Origin: Auricularia sp. M13
Taxonomy: Eukaryota; Basidiomycota; Agaricomycetes; Auriculariales; Auriculariaceae
Assembly (NCBI GenBank): GCA_037042915.1
Contig: CM073193.1
Location: 8,370,001-8,434,000 of the forward strand
Length of the DNA stretch: 64,000 nucleotides
Reading direction: 5' to 3'
The notes under the pieces: generated by a model
What the model saw: the letters and a program-made list of their open reading frames with translations, nothing else
The model's database searches: none
Told to the model about the DNA's origin: nothing
Shown: in pieces, positions 44,657 to 56,249 of the stretch
Numbering within the stretch: position 1 is the stretch's first letter
How the letters are laid out: each line of letters begins with the position of its first letter
Position numbers and translations under genes: made by a program

Positions 44657-47652
44657 TCATCTGCGCCGCTTCTTCTGCTGCACTTCGTCGCGCACGAGCG
44701 AGGCCAAGTTGCTCGCGCGTCTTCCTCCCGCGCCGCATCTTTTCGTTTCTTTCCTCAGAGCGGACAGTTCGCGTCGCCTGTTCCAGATCGCCAGGAATAC
44801 ATAGCCGAAAAGAATAGCGTGGCCTTGAGACAAGTACGATAGCGTCTTCCGTATTTTTCGCAGACCTGAGTTGCCGCACTCCGCCGCGCTGGTGTTTATT
44901 TCTTTGAGGTTCGAGTTGAAGTGCTTGTAATTATTGATGAAGCACGCCGGTGAGCACCGTGAGTGCCCCTCCTTGTGAAACTCGTCGATGAGGAATATCG
45001 TATCCTTGAAGAACTCGGCCTCGCGCAGCATGCAGTAAGGTGCGAGCGCGCACGCGAAGTCGTATATCACGTATTTTGGCGCTTTCTTCCAGTGCGTGAA
45101 CAGCGCGGAGAAGACGTCGTTGCGACCCTCGCCATGAGGGATGACGTGAAAGCCAAGGCATATACTATGCGTACACCAGACGGCCATAAGACCACCGGTT
45201 ATGCCTTTCTTGACGTACTCTTCGTAGTACTTCGAGCAGCCCACTGCGCCGCCGGCGTCGCTGACGGTGGCGCGTTCCGTCTTCTTGTCCGTCGGGAGAT
45301 GCGGGTGCGTGGGTCGGTCGCGAATGCGTGGGCGCCCGTGAGAACGTTCCTGTCTTTGTGTGCCGATGAGACATTATCTTTAATTATACTCCGCACGACC
45401 GCGTACCTCGCGCCAATCTTCCTCGGTTGGTTTAATCGCCGCCGATTCCGGATCGTTGCTCGACAGACTCGCCAGGCTCCTTGTTGCGCGATCTCGACAA
45501 ACCGTGCAACGTCTCTGAGGGTTCCGATACCGCGCCGTCAACTTGAATTTCCGTCGAAGAACGCGTCCGAAAGCGGGGACTGTACGCAGCAGAGCTTCGG
45601 CGGATTTTTCGTGTCCAGATTTCCCGACGAGATCCAGAGATTCCCATGACTCGCGCGGCGCGAACTGAATCACTGGCTCATATGCGAGCAGCTACGGCGA
45701 CGTCAGCATGTTTTCAGCCGAATATCAACCATCTGCGTTACCTGTTCGAGCAGCTCGAGGTATAACTTCGTTCGCGGCTCTGTCGCTTCTCTCCCGTCGA
45801 TCGTACATGCGTCTCGAATAGCGTGCCGAGCCCCGTGTTGACTTTCTTCAGCTCTTTGACGATTCCGGGAGGCTCTTCTTCATTGTGTCGTCCTTTCGTC
45901 GAGATCTTCGCGACGCTTTGCGCTGTGCCGCGGTCTGGTCCACATCCTCATCGACTATCATACTGTCGAAGACCGCTTCCTGGTCGCGCGGCGTCCTTGC
46001 GCCGGCAAGGGACTCTTGTTCCCCGCGCCGACCTTCTTCCGCCATCGCACTGCGTTCTGCGCGCGCGTTCGCAGAGCACCCGTCACGAGCGTCAACTTCT
46101 CCGACGGCGGGACGACGTTGGTCCTGACTGTGTCTCCAGTCGTCGTGGGTGGCCTCAGAGACGCCGTTTTTTGTTTTGCGTCAAATCCCGCAGTGACTCC
46201 GTCGAAAATAACAACTTGAGGACTTTCGCCGCATTTCGAGCACGCGAAACTGTTCACCAGTTGCTGGATTCTGAGCAATGAGAACCAGACTTTGCGAAGC
46301 GTCGTGTCGGACACTTAACGGCTCCGGGCTGCGGTGCTCAATGTAGGTATTGTCCGTGTGCTTGTGAAACGCGTGGAACGGCGCCTCATAGCTTGACATG
46401 CTGCTCGTGAACGAGTTGAGTAGCTCGTGACTGTAGAGGTGTGCGTTGTTGAAGTTGAAGATCCCCAGGTCTCGGAGATCAGGCCCGCAGTTCTTGCGGC
46501 ACGACGAGCAGCGCTGCACCTCGATCCTGGCCGACGCGACAGGAGGTGTAGAGGATGCATTTGATGTCACGAACCGGGGCGAGCGCCAACGCAGCACCGC
46601 CACATGCACAGCGTGCCTCGGTGTCGATCCTAAAGCGCGTAGGTATGGGATCGACCAACGGGAATGACGTAAGATCGTCCGTGCCAGACGCGCCCACTCC
46701 GGAGGGGCGACTGGCTTGTGCGACACGCTGCGGTTAATTTCGGATTCGCTCGCCGTCTCAGCTGCGACTTCTTTAGCAACTTCCTAAACAATGAATCCTG
46801 CTACCGTCCTTACCTTGTCCGTCCTTCCCTATAGTCTCTCTGTCGCCGTGACATCCCTCGGTTTCGCAATCGTGCTCGTCCGCTGCCGCTTCGCCTGCGA
46901 TAATGCGGAGGAAAACAGCGTTTCTCCGTGCCGCGGAGATGTGCTCGCAGGCACGGCCGTGTTTGCGACACACCCACTCTCCCCCATCGGCCTGTCGTCC
47001 ATAGTGCGATACGACTGCTTTGCCCCTCGTGCGCGAGCTGCATAGAAACATTGAAAGCGCGTGCGGATCTTTAGCCGCCTTGTTTCTTTGAAAAAGGACG
47101 GATTCGGGGTTGTCTCGAGTGATCGTTAGCATACGCGAATTTGACTCTGAGCTCTTCAGACTTACCGTACTGCGAGAAGGGCAGCAACGGAAATTTGTTC
47201 ACGTCCTCGAGTAGATGGGTATGCACGCAGCGCCCTTGCTCTGCGAAATCCGGGCACGGACTGCAGGTGTAGGTTGACTTGTGTGACGCAGTCACCTCGA
47301 CTTCGATTACTGTCCATCCGTCCACGCCATCTATTGCCTCGAGATTGTCCCCGTCACACAGTTGTGCGACCCACGTCCTGGGGTCTATCTGGAAAAATCC
47401 CAGACTGCGCTGTTCGACGGCATGACGATAAACCGGATACAAGTCTTTTATGGTACTGTTAAAAGCTTTCGGTTTGCGACGACTGGGACTTTTACAGACA
47501 GATGATGACAATGGGTATGTACTGGTCGATTTCGAACCTGAGACCGGGGGGGAGGGTAAGGTGGGCTGACTAGCAGCGTCTGGGGATTGGGCAGTCTTGC
47601 GAGCCGGTCCCCGTCCACGCCGCAAAGGCGGCTCCAAGAACACTGGTGGCAT
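44657..47652 (-). pseudogene. KDZ-type transposase with cysteine clusters, module 2
   Basis: From ATG 47652: Ser/Pro/Lys-rich N-terminus, a conserved FFQIDPRTWVAQLCDGD segment, SWIM-like STYTCSPCPDFAEQGRCVH (about 47245), then after an intron DNPESVLFQRNKAAKD and GGEWVCRKHGRACEHISAA; RCACGG (about 46600), SSCRKNCGPDLRDLGIFNF, FACSKCGESPQVVIFDGVTA (about 46210), the linker TEEDWRE, and the KDZ core: GCSKYYEEY, GEGRNDVFSALFTHW, YVIYDFACALAPYCMLREA, FHKEGHSRCSPAC and SSAAEC-type TSAAECGNSGLRKIR, with a Lys/Arg tail ending at 44657. It aligns throughout with the module 1 copy but is clearly diverged. A one-base frame change is needed near 46530 (between DIKCILYTS and ARIEVQRC), so it is probably inactive. 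Confidence 0.8.
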
Positions 47653-48966
47653 AGGCTGCCCACCTCAACGAATAAATTCAGAATCATGCCGATTCTCGAG
47701 GTGAAACAAGCGACTTAACTTGCAGCGTACATTCCTCTAATCACGCTTCTGGTTGGTGAACACCGCCTCCGTCCGTCCCAGCGGCTGCCGAAACAACCAC
47801 AAAAATCGTCGGGTCAGACATGAGAATTATCGTGAATTTTTTGTGGGCGTGACACGCACATTGTCCCAGACGGCGCAACTTCACGTGTGCACAGTCGTAC
47901 TGACCAGGCCACAACGCCAGGACTTTCGAACGCAGCCGACTCAACAGGCACAACACCTAACGTCTAGGGTTGGCTCGTCGAGACGGTGCGCGGGGAGGGG
48001 GTGGGGGTGGGGTGCGCGCGTGAGCGCGGTGTAGTGTACGCAGATGGAGAAGATGCGGACCTTACCGTGCGGAGTCCGAATCGACTTGTCCATCGCGCGC
48101 CCCCATCCCCGCTCGCGTCGGTGACCACCCGAGACGATTCGGTGTGGTTCGCTGACGCGAGCATCACGCTTTACATATGAATCATGCTGCGCCATCGTTC
48201 CAGCCGAGCAAGGCACCGCCATGCTCGGCCGAGTCGCCAGCTCTCGTTGGAGACGCAATCCCGGTGCCCGCGCATCAGCGGTTGCCAGATTACTGAGCAT
48301 CTTCTAGTCGCGACTCCACCATGGGCGTCTGCCAGCGCGATCGATCCTCACATGGTTCCTTGTGCCGCCGGACGTCACTCCCTTCGCGAGTTCATGTTCC
48401 CCTCCTCTCCAGACCGTTCTCCTCAATTCTAGCTTTCCCACATGGACCTACATTTCGCCTAGAGATAGCTGTTCCCGTCCCCTCAACCATGGACTCGACT
48501 CCGCCCTGACCATGTGCATTTCCGGCATGATGAAATCTGATATGTACCTGTATCATCCCTGCTGCTGCGACCACTGGAGCGGTTTCAAAATTATCCCGTC
48601 AGAAATCTGCAATCTGGAATCTCGAGATCTGCAAGCGCCAATATGAAATAATTTTCGTCCAAAGTGTAGCTGCCCTGCTACCGGGTATATGCCCTTCAAA
48701 CTGCAGCCCTGGCACTTCGCTGACGTCCTGTACAGACACCAGCGACAAGTCCAGCCTGATATCAGTTCCCCTTGAATACGCAACCGCCCGAGCTTCGGTC
48801 AGTAGTTTAAGCTGCCATCACACTGCACAATCATGCTGATTGGCGTTCTTTTCCATATTCGACTGACATTGGCACTTATCCCGATAACCAGTCTCAAGCA
48901 CGTTCCGAAAATGAACATTGGCATTGGCAACAATTGGGTATCTGCTGCACAACTGCTGCATACACT
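47653..48966. other. spacer between KDZ and gene X2
   Basis: No supported gene; short, conflicting open frames on both strands. The position corresponds to 19242-20526 of module 1. Confidence 0.5.
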
Positions 48967-50947
48967 TTACCGGCGGAGGCGGCGTGCCCTGAGGCGCATC
49001 TTCACGACTTGGGACTTCAGCTTCTCGTTCTCGAGGCTCGCCGCCCTGAGGGCGTCCTCGGCCTTCTCCCTCTCCTTACGGAGATCATCGAGGGCGACTG
49101 CCATCTCAGCAGCCTGCTGCTGGCGCGCCCGCTCATCTCGCGGAACCACACGTCCCGATCGCCTGCGGCAGAGTGGGCGCGTCGACCTCGACGCGGTCGC
49201 TGTGCCACGTGTATGCATGCCCGAGCCCTTCCTTGGGCATCGCGATGATCATAACCGACGCGCCAAAGCAGTCGGCCAGATACTCGGCCTACGATGAACT
49301 TCGTCAACGACTGCCAGTCACCACTTCCGAGATCGAACGTACCTTCTGGACGACCGAGTTCACCATTGGCTTGAAATCGTGTTTGACGGTCTTGTGGACA
49401 GCTTGCACGCGAGCCCACCTGCCCGGGTAGTTTCGTTTGTATGCTGACCACACAAAGAATGGTAAGTACAGCGAGCCAGAACGAAGAATGAACAAGACTG
49501 ACTGATGATCTCGCCCGCAGCGGAACTGCCTTTCCAGCCATTGGCGATGACGGTGGAGGCCTTACCCTTCTCCTTTTCGAGCTCCACTCGCTGGTCGACC
49601 GTCTTGCTCAGGAGCTCGCGAAGAACAGCGGTCTTGGCGGCGGCGGTCTTGGCGGCGGCGGCGGCGGCGACGGGGTCGGGGTCGCCATTCGGAGCAGCCT
49701 TCGCGGCAGCGGCATCGCCCTTCTTGCAGGTGGCCAACAACGACTGCTGCTCGCTGACCTTCTCCGCCGAGGGATTCGCCAACTCCAACGCGACCTTCTG
49801 ACGCGTCTTGTCTGGCTCGTTGGCGATCTGCTGGTGGAGCTTGACGAGTCGGGTTTCCGAGTCCATATCGTCGTCGCTGTCGATTATGCCAACGTGTGCC
49901 GCCTGGTTGAAATACTCGACGGTCGGTTCGTCGTCCGTGAGCTCCTCGCCCGCCATCCCGGTGTCAGCAGTGGCGTCGGCATCGGCGCCCTCGTCGCTGT
50001 CTGCGTCGTCGTCGTTGTCGGTCGGTTCATCCGCGTCCCCGTCCTCGGTCGAGCCGTCCTCGCCGTCCTGGTCCGGCTCCGCGTCTACACTGGACTCGTC
50101 TTCAGTACCGTCGACGTCCACGACGTGCTCGCTCGACTCGTCGCCGCTGGCGCCGTCGCTGTCAGCGTCGTCGTCACTGTCGGCGTCCGCCTCTTCATCC
50201 ACCTGCGTATCCTCGCTGGCCTGGTCCTGGCTCGCGCTCTCGGCGTCGGCGTCGGCCTCGCTCTCGGTGTCAGCGTCGTCATCGTCGCCGTCGTCCTCGC
50301 TCATGGCTTCGGCGGCGGCGTCGTCGTCGTTGTCCTCGTCTTCGCCATCATCACCGTCGGTCCTGTAATCATCATACCCAGTGATTCCGGCCCAGTCCTC
50401 CTCCCCGTCTTGCATCTCGACATCGGCGGCGACGTCTGAGGAGGGGCCCGGACCAAGCGAGATGGACGTGGTACGATGAACGAGCACCAGTGAGGACCTG
50501 TCGCTGGCTTCGGACTTTGAGTCCAGTGACATGGCGTCGGACTCCGCGCCCGCCTCGAGCAGGGCGCTGGCGCTCTGTACTTCTGCCAGCATGGCCGCCT
50601 GGCGAGAATCCGTCTCCTTCGCCCGTGTGGCCTTTTTGTTGAGCTTGGCCGGCGGCGCAGAGCTCGCGCCGCCGGAACCGCTCAGCGTCCTGGCCTGCGA
50701 CCCATATATCAGTCGTTGCCCGTTAGATAATGGCGGAGAAGGCACCCACAGGGCAATGCGTCCAGTGGTGGTGCACTTTGCGCCCACCGCCTGAGCAGGT
50801 CTTGCACACCGGCTCCTTCTTGCTAGACGTGGCAGACGCCTTGGAAGGCGCACCAGCCCGCGCCTTCGCGACCTTGACGGGCGAGCCAGGACCCGAGCGC
50901 AGGCTTCGGCGTCGCGACGTGGTTTGTCGGCGAGTGTGGGGCGGCAT
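48967..50947 (-). CDS. gene X2: Cys/His N-terminus, very acidic cassette protein
   Basis: Exon 1 50947-50750 (66 codons) ends KEPVCKTCSGGGRKVHHHW..HCP; intron 50695-50749; exon 2 runs from 50694 to about 49510 and holds a 200-residue Asp/Glu-rich region (for example EDEDNDDDAAAEAMSEDDGD) followed by KLHQQIANEPDKTRQKVALE and VIANGWKGSSAAGEI. Later pieces read NYPGRWARVQAVHKTVKHDF, ADCFGASVMIIAMPKEGLGH, TWHSDRVEVDAPTLPQAI and a C-terminal coiled coil (ALDDLRKEREKAEDALRAAS). The Cys/His cluster, NGWK segment and TWHSD..LPxAI motif identify it as the homolog of X1 (20527-21915). One or two frame changes near 49150 separate LPQAI from the coiled coil, so the 3' end may be damaged. It diverges from Y2 over 393 bp. 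Function unknown; the acidic region suggests binding to histones or other basic partners (inference). Confidence 0.6.
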
Positions 50948-51340
50948 GGCGAGCGTCGAGGCAACAAAGCGTAAGGAGCTGTTGGGGTGTTATGCGGGGG
51001 GAAAGTCGAACGAGTTGCACGAGTTCAAGTCCGCCAAATGATATCTGGGACTCAGCCCAGCAAGCACTCGTACGTCTGTGACACCGTCGGCTTCTCACGG
51101 TATCATGCTAATTATTTATTTTTCGCAGGGTTCTCTCGGATCCATCATGACACCAACGATCCCGCGGCGCGGCATGTGCTGCCCTGACCGAGGCCTGGGA
51201 AATTTCCGCGCTGGGAGATCAAATCGACTTGGCCAAAAAATTCAGTCACGGTTCGTCGGCAATTGCTTTGTAGTGAGCGCATTCTCACATAAGGCAGCTC
51301 TCTGTGAGCACGGAGTCCCCTCGGCCACCCACCTCACCAG

Positions 51341-53047
51341 ATGCGCACCTACAGCCGCAAACGCAGGCAGCGCGACGACGTCAAAAGCAAGGCCAGCGCC
51401 GCTCGGCATCGCTTGACCTCTCCGTCAGTGCCGCCGCCGCCGCACCGCAGGCAGCGGCGGCCGCAACGCGCGCTGCGCAAGCTGCTCTGCTCGCGCGACC
51501 ATCCCGTTCAGTCGCTCGCTCTGGCCAAAGAACCCAAGCTCACCGAACTGCAATGCCCCGTCTGCGGCGCGTCTGGCCCCGGCAACCTATGGCGTACACC
51601 TGGCACTGCCGACCCGGGAAAAATTTGGTTCGGGGTACGTCGTTATATGCGCTCCCGGTCCACGTTGCATAACTTCGCCCAGTGTGCCGCCGCCTGCAAA
51701 CAAGACATCAGGGAGATGGAAAACTCCCTGGCTGGCCCGCGCAAGACCCACCTGTCGACCTGTTTCGCGTCCTTTAAGACGGCCGAATGCTGGTTCGACT
51801 CTTGGGTGCCGCACGCGCTGCGCGCTCTTTCCGACGTCGGCAGTTCGCCGTCCAAGTCTGGCAAGGCCAAGCTGACTTCGTCTCGCCCTGGTGACGATGG
51901 AGACGCCACGGGTAGCGATGCAGACACCGACGGTTCCCAGCCTGGGGACGGCGCGGCGAGCGACGACGACGCTCCGCCGGCTCGTGGCAAGTCCGCGGGC
52001 AAGAAGTCTTCGGACGGCGGCAAGGACGACGACGACGACGACGACGACGACGACTTCTTCTCGAGCTCTAGTAGCGAACCCGGGGACACATCCGACCTCG
52101 ACATTGAGATCAATTTCGTGATGTCCCCGTCATCGTCGAATTTTGGTGCGTGCGGTCGCGCGCGCACGGTTTGATCTTTCTAACGCATACATAGGACGGT
52201 GTCCATGACATGTTCGTCGCTAAGGTCGTTTTCGACAAGCTATATTATTGGGAGCTCGACGAGAAGACAGCCAAGTACCTAGACGACAATCGCGACACGA
52301 TGGCACTGGAGGGCTCGCGACGGCGTCGCGGGCTGGAAGCCCTTCACGGACCTGCCCGCGCATGATTCCGTTCCCATCGTCGCGGGCAAGGTCAAGTTGC
52401 GAGTCACGCACAAGAACCATCCGCAAGGTCCGCCGCTCGCCACGCGCACACGCGGAGATACGGGTCGCGGCCCTGCGCGCGCTCGTGCGCGGCCCCCTCG
52501 CGCGCCGAAGGTCGAGACGAAGCAGGAGCGTGAGACGTCGGTCGTTATCGACCTGACGAACAGTGACGACGACGTCCCGGTGGGCAAGCTCAACGAAACC
52601 GCCGAGTCCGACTACGAGGTCATCTTCGTCGAGCCGACGCCGCCGCTCCCCTCGAAATCCGCCAAAGCGACCGGGGCGAAGTCGGGTGCTCTAAAGCAAC
52701 TGACTCTCGCCACTGCCAAACGTTCTCGCGCCGTCAAACCCGCGGATGCCAAGGCTACGCCGACCAAGACCACGGCGACCAAGGCGAACGCCACGCCGCT
52801 CGCTGGCGCCGCAATAAAGAGCAAGACGACTCACAAGACCAATTCGACGCCCGTCGCTACTGCCGCCATCAAGAAAACGCCGGGTACCGGCTCTTCGAGC
52901 AAGAGCGCAGGGTCGTCGACCAAGCGCGCGCCGGCATCGGTTGAGCTCCCGTCGCCGTCGAAGGAGTCCGCGAAAAGGCCTGCGTCGACCGGTGGAGATG
53001 GAACGAAGTCCGTGAAGAAGAGGAAGATTAATCCGTTCGAATCCTGA
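51341..53047 (+). CDS. gene Y2: cassette protein with SIM-like motif, probably frameshifted
   Basis: ATG 51341; an Arg-rich start, a C-x2-C motif (ELQCPVCGASGPG, about 51555), a Ser/Asp-rich middle with a run of ten Asp codons (GAC)n near 52027, intron 52146-52194, then DGVHDMFVAKVVFDKLYYWE and, in a shifted frame, DGVAGWKPFTDLPAHDSVPI (about 52318-52380). The shift near 52310 has no intron to explain it. The C-terminal part has SVVIDLTNSDDD, a textbook-looking SUMO-interaction motif, then Ala/Lys/Thr repeats and a basic end KKRKINPFES with stop at 53045. The plan (C-x2-C, acidic/Ser linker, SIM-like motif, basic tail with a terminal NPF or DPF) parallels Y1. Function unknown. Confidence 0.55.
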
Positions 53048-53365
53048 TGGTTATACCCTTGAATTCGCCTCGCTGCTGCGTAAAAAAAAAAAAAAACCGC
53101 CTTATGCCCACAAAAATACAGATCTGCTTGTGTTCCTTCATTGTACAATCACCGAGGTATGCATTCCGTGGGAACTTTGCCAAAGTGAACATATATTCAT
53201 GATGACAGAAGAATATCTCCACAGAACTAGCCTACATTGGACTGCCAACGTGCCTGCCGGTTACCCTTTGGCAGACTCGTGTGTGCTCGCATCATCGCAT
53301 ATTCTTGCAGCCGCTGAGACACCTCGCTGATGGTCATCAGAGGAAGAGCGCCGATCGTCGTGCGG

Positions 53366-55087
53366 TTAACGATGCTCGTGCGTAAAATGCGCGATGCAGA
53401 CGCGCTGTCCGCCCTTGTACGTGACTTCGTGAGGGAAAACGGCACCGCGCAGCAGAATCAGCGTCCCGGGAAGGTACTCGATCTCGCGGTTGAGCACCTT
53501 GAAGAAACCGGTCGTGTAATTGCCGAGAGTGAGCACCGGCGTCCAGGCAAATTTCTTGTCTCGGCGGTCGGTGTGCAGTGCGGTCTCGCGATTATAAATG
53601 AGAGAGCGTCCGTGGAAAAACGTTGGGTCCAGCTGAGATAGGATCTTGTATGCTGGGAATTGTGCTCTCAGCTGATCCGCGCCGCCATCATGAGCTCATG
53701 TTGTTTCGGGTCGACGCATTTAATGAGGTTATCGATGCGCTGCGACACGACGCGCAACTGATCCATGAGCTTCATGGCAGCGTTGAAGTCCTTCACGCGT
53801 CCGCCCGACGACATCGGTGGAAGGACCAGCTTGCCCGTCCTAACGTGCCGAATGAGGTGCGTGAGACCACAGAATTCTAGGGCCTCAGCAAAGTCACTGA
53901 CCGGATGACCGATAGCGCTCCATATGTTGACAAGCTGGAAACACCCTGACAGCTCTCCCTTCGCATTGCGTCGATTGTATGCGCTGCGCTTATTGCGCGT
54001 ATTGCCATCGGCGCCGCCTTTGTCAGGCGAAACCTCGACTTCGCGCCGAATTGCATGAGATCTTTGAAGAGAATCTCCTGAGGTCTCTTCATTAGCAGTT
54101 TGGACAGAGAATTCGGAGGCGACACTGACGTGAGCTTTCTCTTTGAGGAATTGCGGGAATACCCACGCAAGAGCAACACCATCTTCGTCGCGCAGTACGA
54201 ATGGCTCTGCACCGGTGCACCTGACCGGTGCACCGTCGTGAGGTATTTTCTGGTTGGTCCAGGTCTCCTGCTGCTCGTCTGCGAATGAGGCGAGCCGAAC
54301 TCCTTTCATCTCCTCTGTGCGACGACCGTCGGTGACCTGAGGCAAAATGCACATCCTGGAGACGCTCACTGCTGTTCTTTATCGCCAGCTCGGTGCACTT
54401 GCGGTTCTCCTTGCACCATGACCTCCACATCTTCTTCGCCGCCTTGCGCTGTTGAGAAGTCGGCGTAATTCTATGGGGGATGAAGGCGTGAACAAATCGC
54501 TGGGCGGGAGTGTGAGATGCCTACGGAACAGGAGCAGCAGCGAGACACTCGGTGAGAGGGCGCGGCAGAGATGCGGATCGCTGCTGAGAAAGGCTGCATG
54601 AGGTGAAACCCGTGAGACTGCATCCAGGGGCAAGGGAAACAGCTCACCCGAGGAGTCCAAGATCTGGGATGAGCTGTGCGATGTCCCTACGCGGCGGTGC
54701 CATGTTAGCGTCGAGTGCTGCGTCAGACGGCCTGCTGGCACGCCCTGAACTATTGTCTCCGGCAGCACGGCGGCGTTCAGCGACTTGAACGGACAGCGGG
54801 ATATCCTCTGATGAGACGGAATCGCGCCGAGACGCAGCGAGCTTTGCAGCCAGCGGGACTTCCTCCGAAGTGTCTGATGCAACATCCTCGCCAGCCAGGC
54901 CCGCGGAAACTGCTGCATCGGCGATGGAGCGATCCTCTATTGCAGGTGTCGCGAGAAGCGAAACCGGATCGGTTCCCACCGTGGGAGACAGCATCCAGGG
55001 CAGAACGTCGATGTTGACAACGTCGTCATCCGGAGCTAAGTTGTGTGCATTAGCGGGACACTCAACGTGGGTGTAGGCGGTTGGCAT
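53366..55087 (-). CDS. TET/JBP-like 2-oxoglutarate/Fe(II) dioxygenase, one frame break
   Basis: Exons 55087-54648, 54470-54417 and 54355-53366 (introns 54471-54647 and 54356-54416) join in phase. The N-terminus is acidic and Ser-rich. The enzyme part has a region with KLMDQLRVVSQRIDNLIKCV, then LDPTFFHGRSLIYNRETALH, the iron motif HTD (53573-53575 His, 53567-53569 Asp), VLTLGNYTTGFFKVLNREIE, PGTLILLRGAVFPHEV with the distal iron His (53429-53431), and GQRVCIAHFTHE with the 2-oxoglutarate Arg (53402-53404). This is the pattern of basidiomycete TET/JBP proteins, which oxidise 5-methylcytosine in DNA. A single base appears to be missing near 53677-53680, between MMAAR and DQLRAQFPAYK, which would truncate the protein before all catalytic residues. 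It lies between Y2 and Z2, pointing towards Y2. Confidence 0.82.
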
Positions 55088-56249
55088 TACCAAGAGGGCT
55101 GCTCGGGGTCGACATTTTGCGTATACGAAGGAGAGAAACAGGCAGTGGAAACAGGAATTTGGCACAGCGGGTCGCGCCAAAGGCTGGATTGCGAGCAGTG
55201 TGCCCAGCTGAGGCGTTTATGTGCGCTCAGACTCTGCACACGCACTCGCAGTGCGGTCACCGCGAGGAGCGGCGAATGTGGCGCGGAAGCAATCCGGCGA
55301 TCTAGATTAGATCATAGCCCGATTTGGTGCGAGGAACGCGGAGTTGGCGCGTTCCTGTCACGGTCAACCTGCTACCAGCATGCCGCTTTCCACACCCGGC
55401 GAGCCAATGCTGCAGTGTCTACCGCACGCAGCGGCACTTCTATTTCCGCGCGTGACTGCAGCTCCTCGCTGTGGGCTGGACGTTTTGCGGCACATCAGCC
55501 CGAACTGCGCGTTGGGACGCCTGCACGAAATCTGTTTCGTCTAGGTTGTACTTGTGTGTCGGATAAGGCGTTTTGACGCCTTGGAAGCACGGCGACGGGC
55601 AGTGCGGGCTCATGTGAAGCCTTACGGCCAGCCAGCAGCGAAAGCGCAGATTTGCCCAGGACGCGTCGGCGCGTCAACAGCTCACGTGATCCGCGGGTAC
55701 AGTGTTAAGTGTCGTGGTATAGACGCCGCAGAGATTTGAAGGCAGATTTTATGGGCAGAGAATTACAATAATCAGGGCAGGAGCTCATTCACGGAGGTAT
55801 TAGAACTGATAGCTGGTGCCCGAAGCTCACGGTGAGAATAATCACACTGCGATGTCTTGGACGGCGGATTTTAACCTCATTTTGACAGCAAAATTGTATG
55901 ATAGGAACTGGGAAGGCAGGTGTCATGAAAGGACACCGTCAACAATGCCAGGAGGCAGGTCCGGAAGCATTTCGGCGCTGGACTTGGGCGGATTTTCGCC
56001 CAAGTCCGTCTGACTGGGCAGTTTCGGCTTTGGCCGATATCTTCCCGACCACCACCGCTCACGGCGTCCAACGCCATCAGCACCCCCGCAAGCCCACCCC
56101 TTCCCCGCCTTGCTCTGCGCCGGTCACCCTAGACGTTAGGTGTGGCCGTAGTCGCAGCGCAGGTAATACATCTACCCAACTTCGCGCGCACGTGGGTGCT
56201 CTCCTGCCAGTCCACATTGCGCACCGCGACGCGAACTGTGAGTACGATT
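55088..56249. other. spacer upstream of the dioxygenase
   Basis: No recognisable gene. Probably holds the dioxygenase promoter; nothing else can be said. Confidence 0.45.

Noticed and set aside
44300-44660. Left terminal repeat of module 2 matching that of module 1
   Set aside because: Looked for the CGGTCTCTT..GGGATAATTGCCCC sequence near the expected place and found none; the second module's ends remain unknown.
53080-53096. Run of A residues after gene Y2, suggesting retrotransposition
   Set aside because: Y2 keeps an intron and has no target duplication around it; a simple homopolymer is sufficient.
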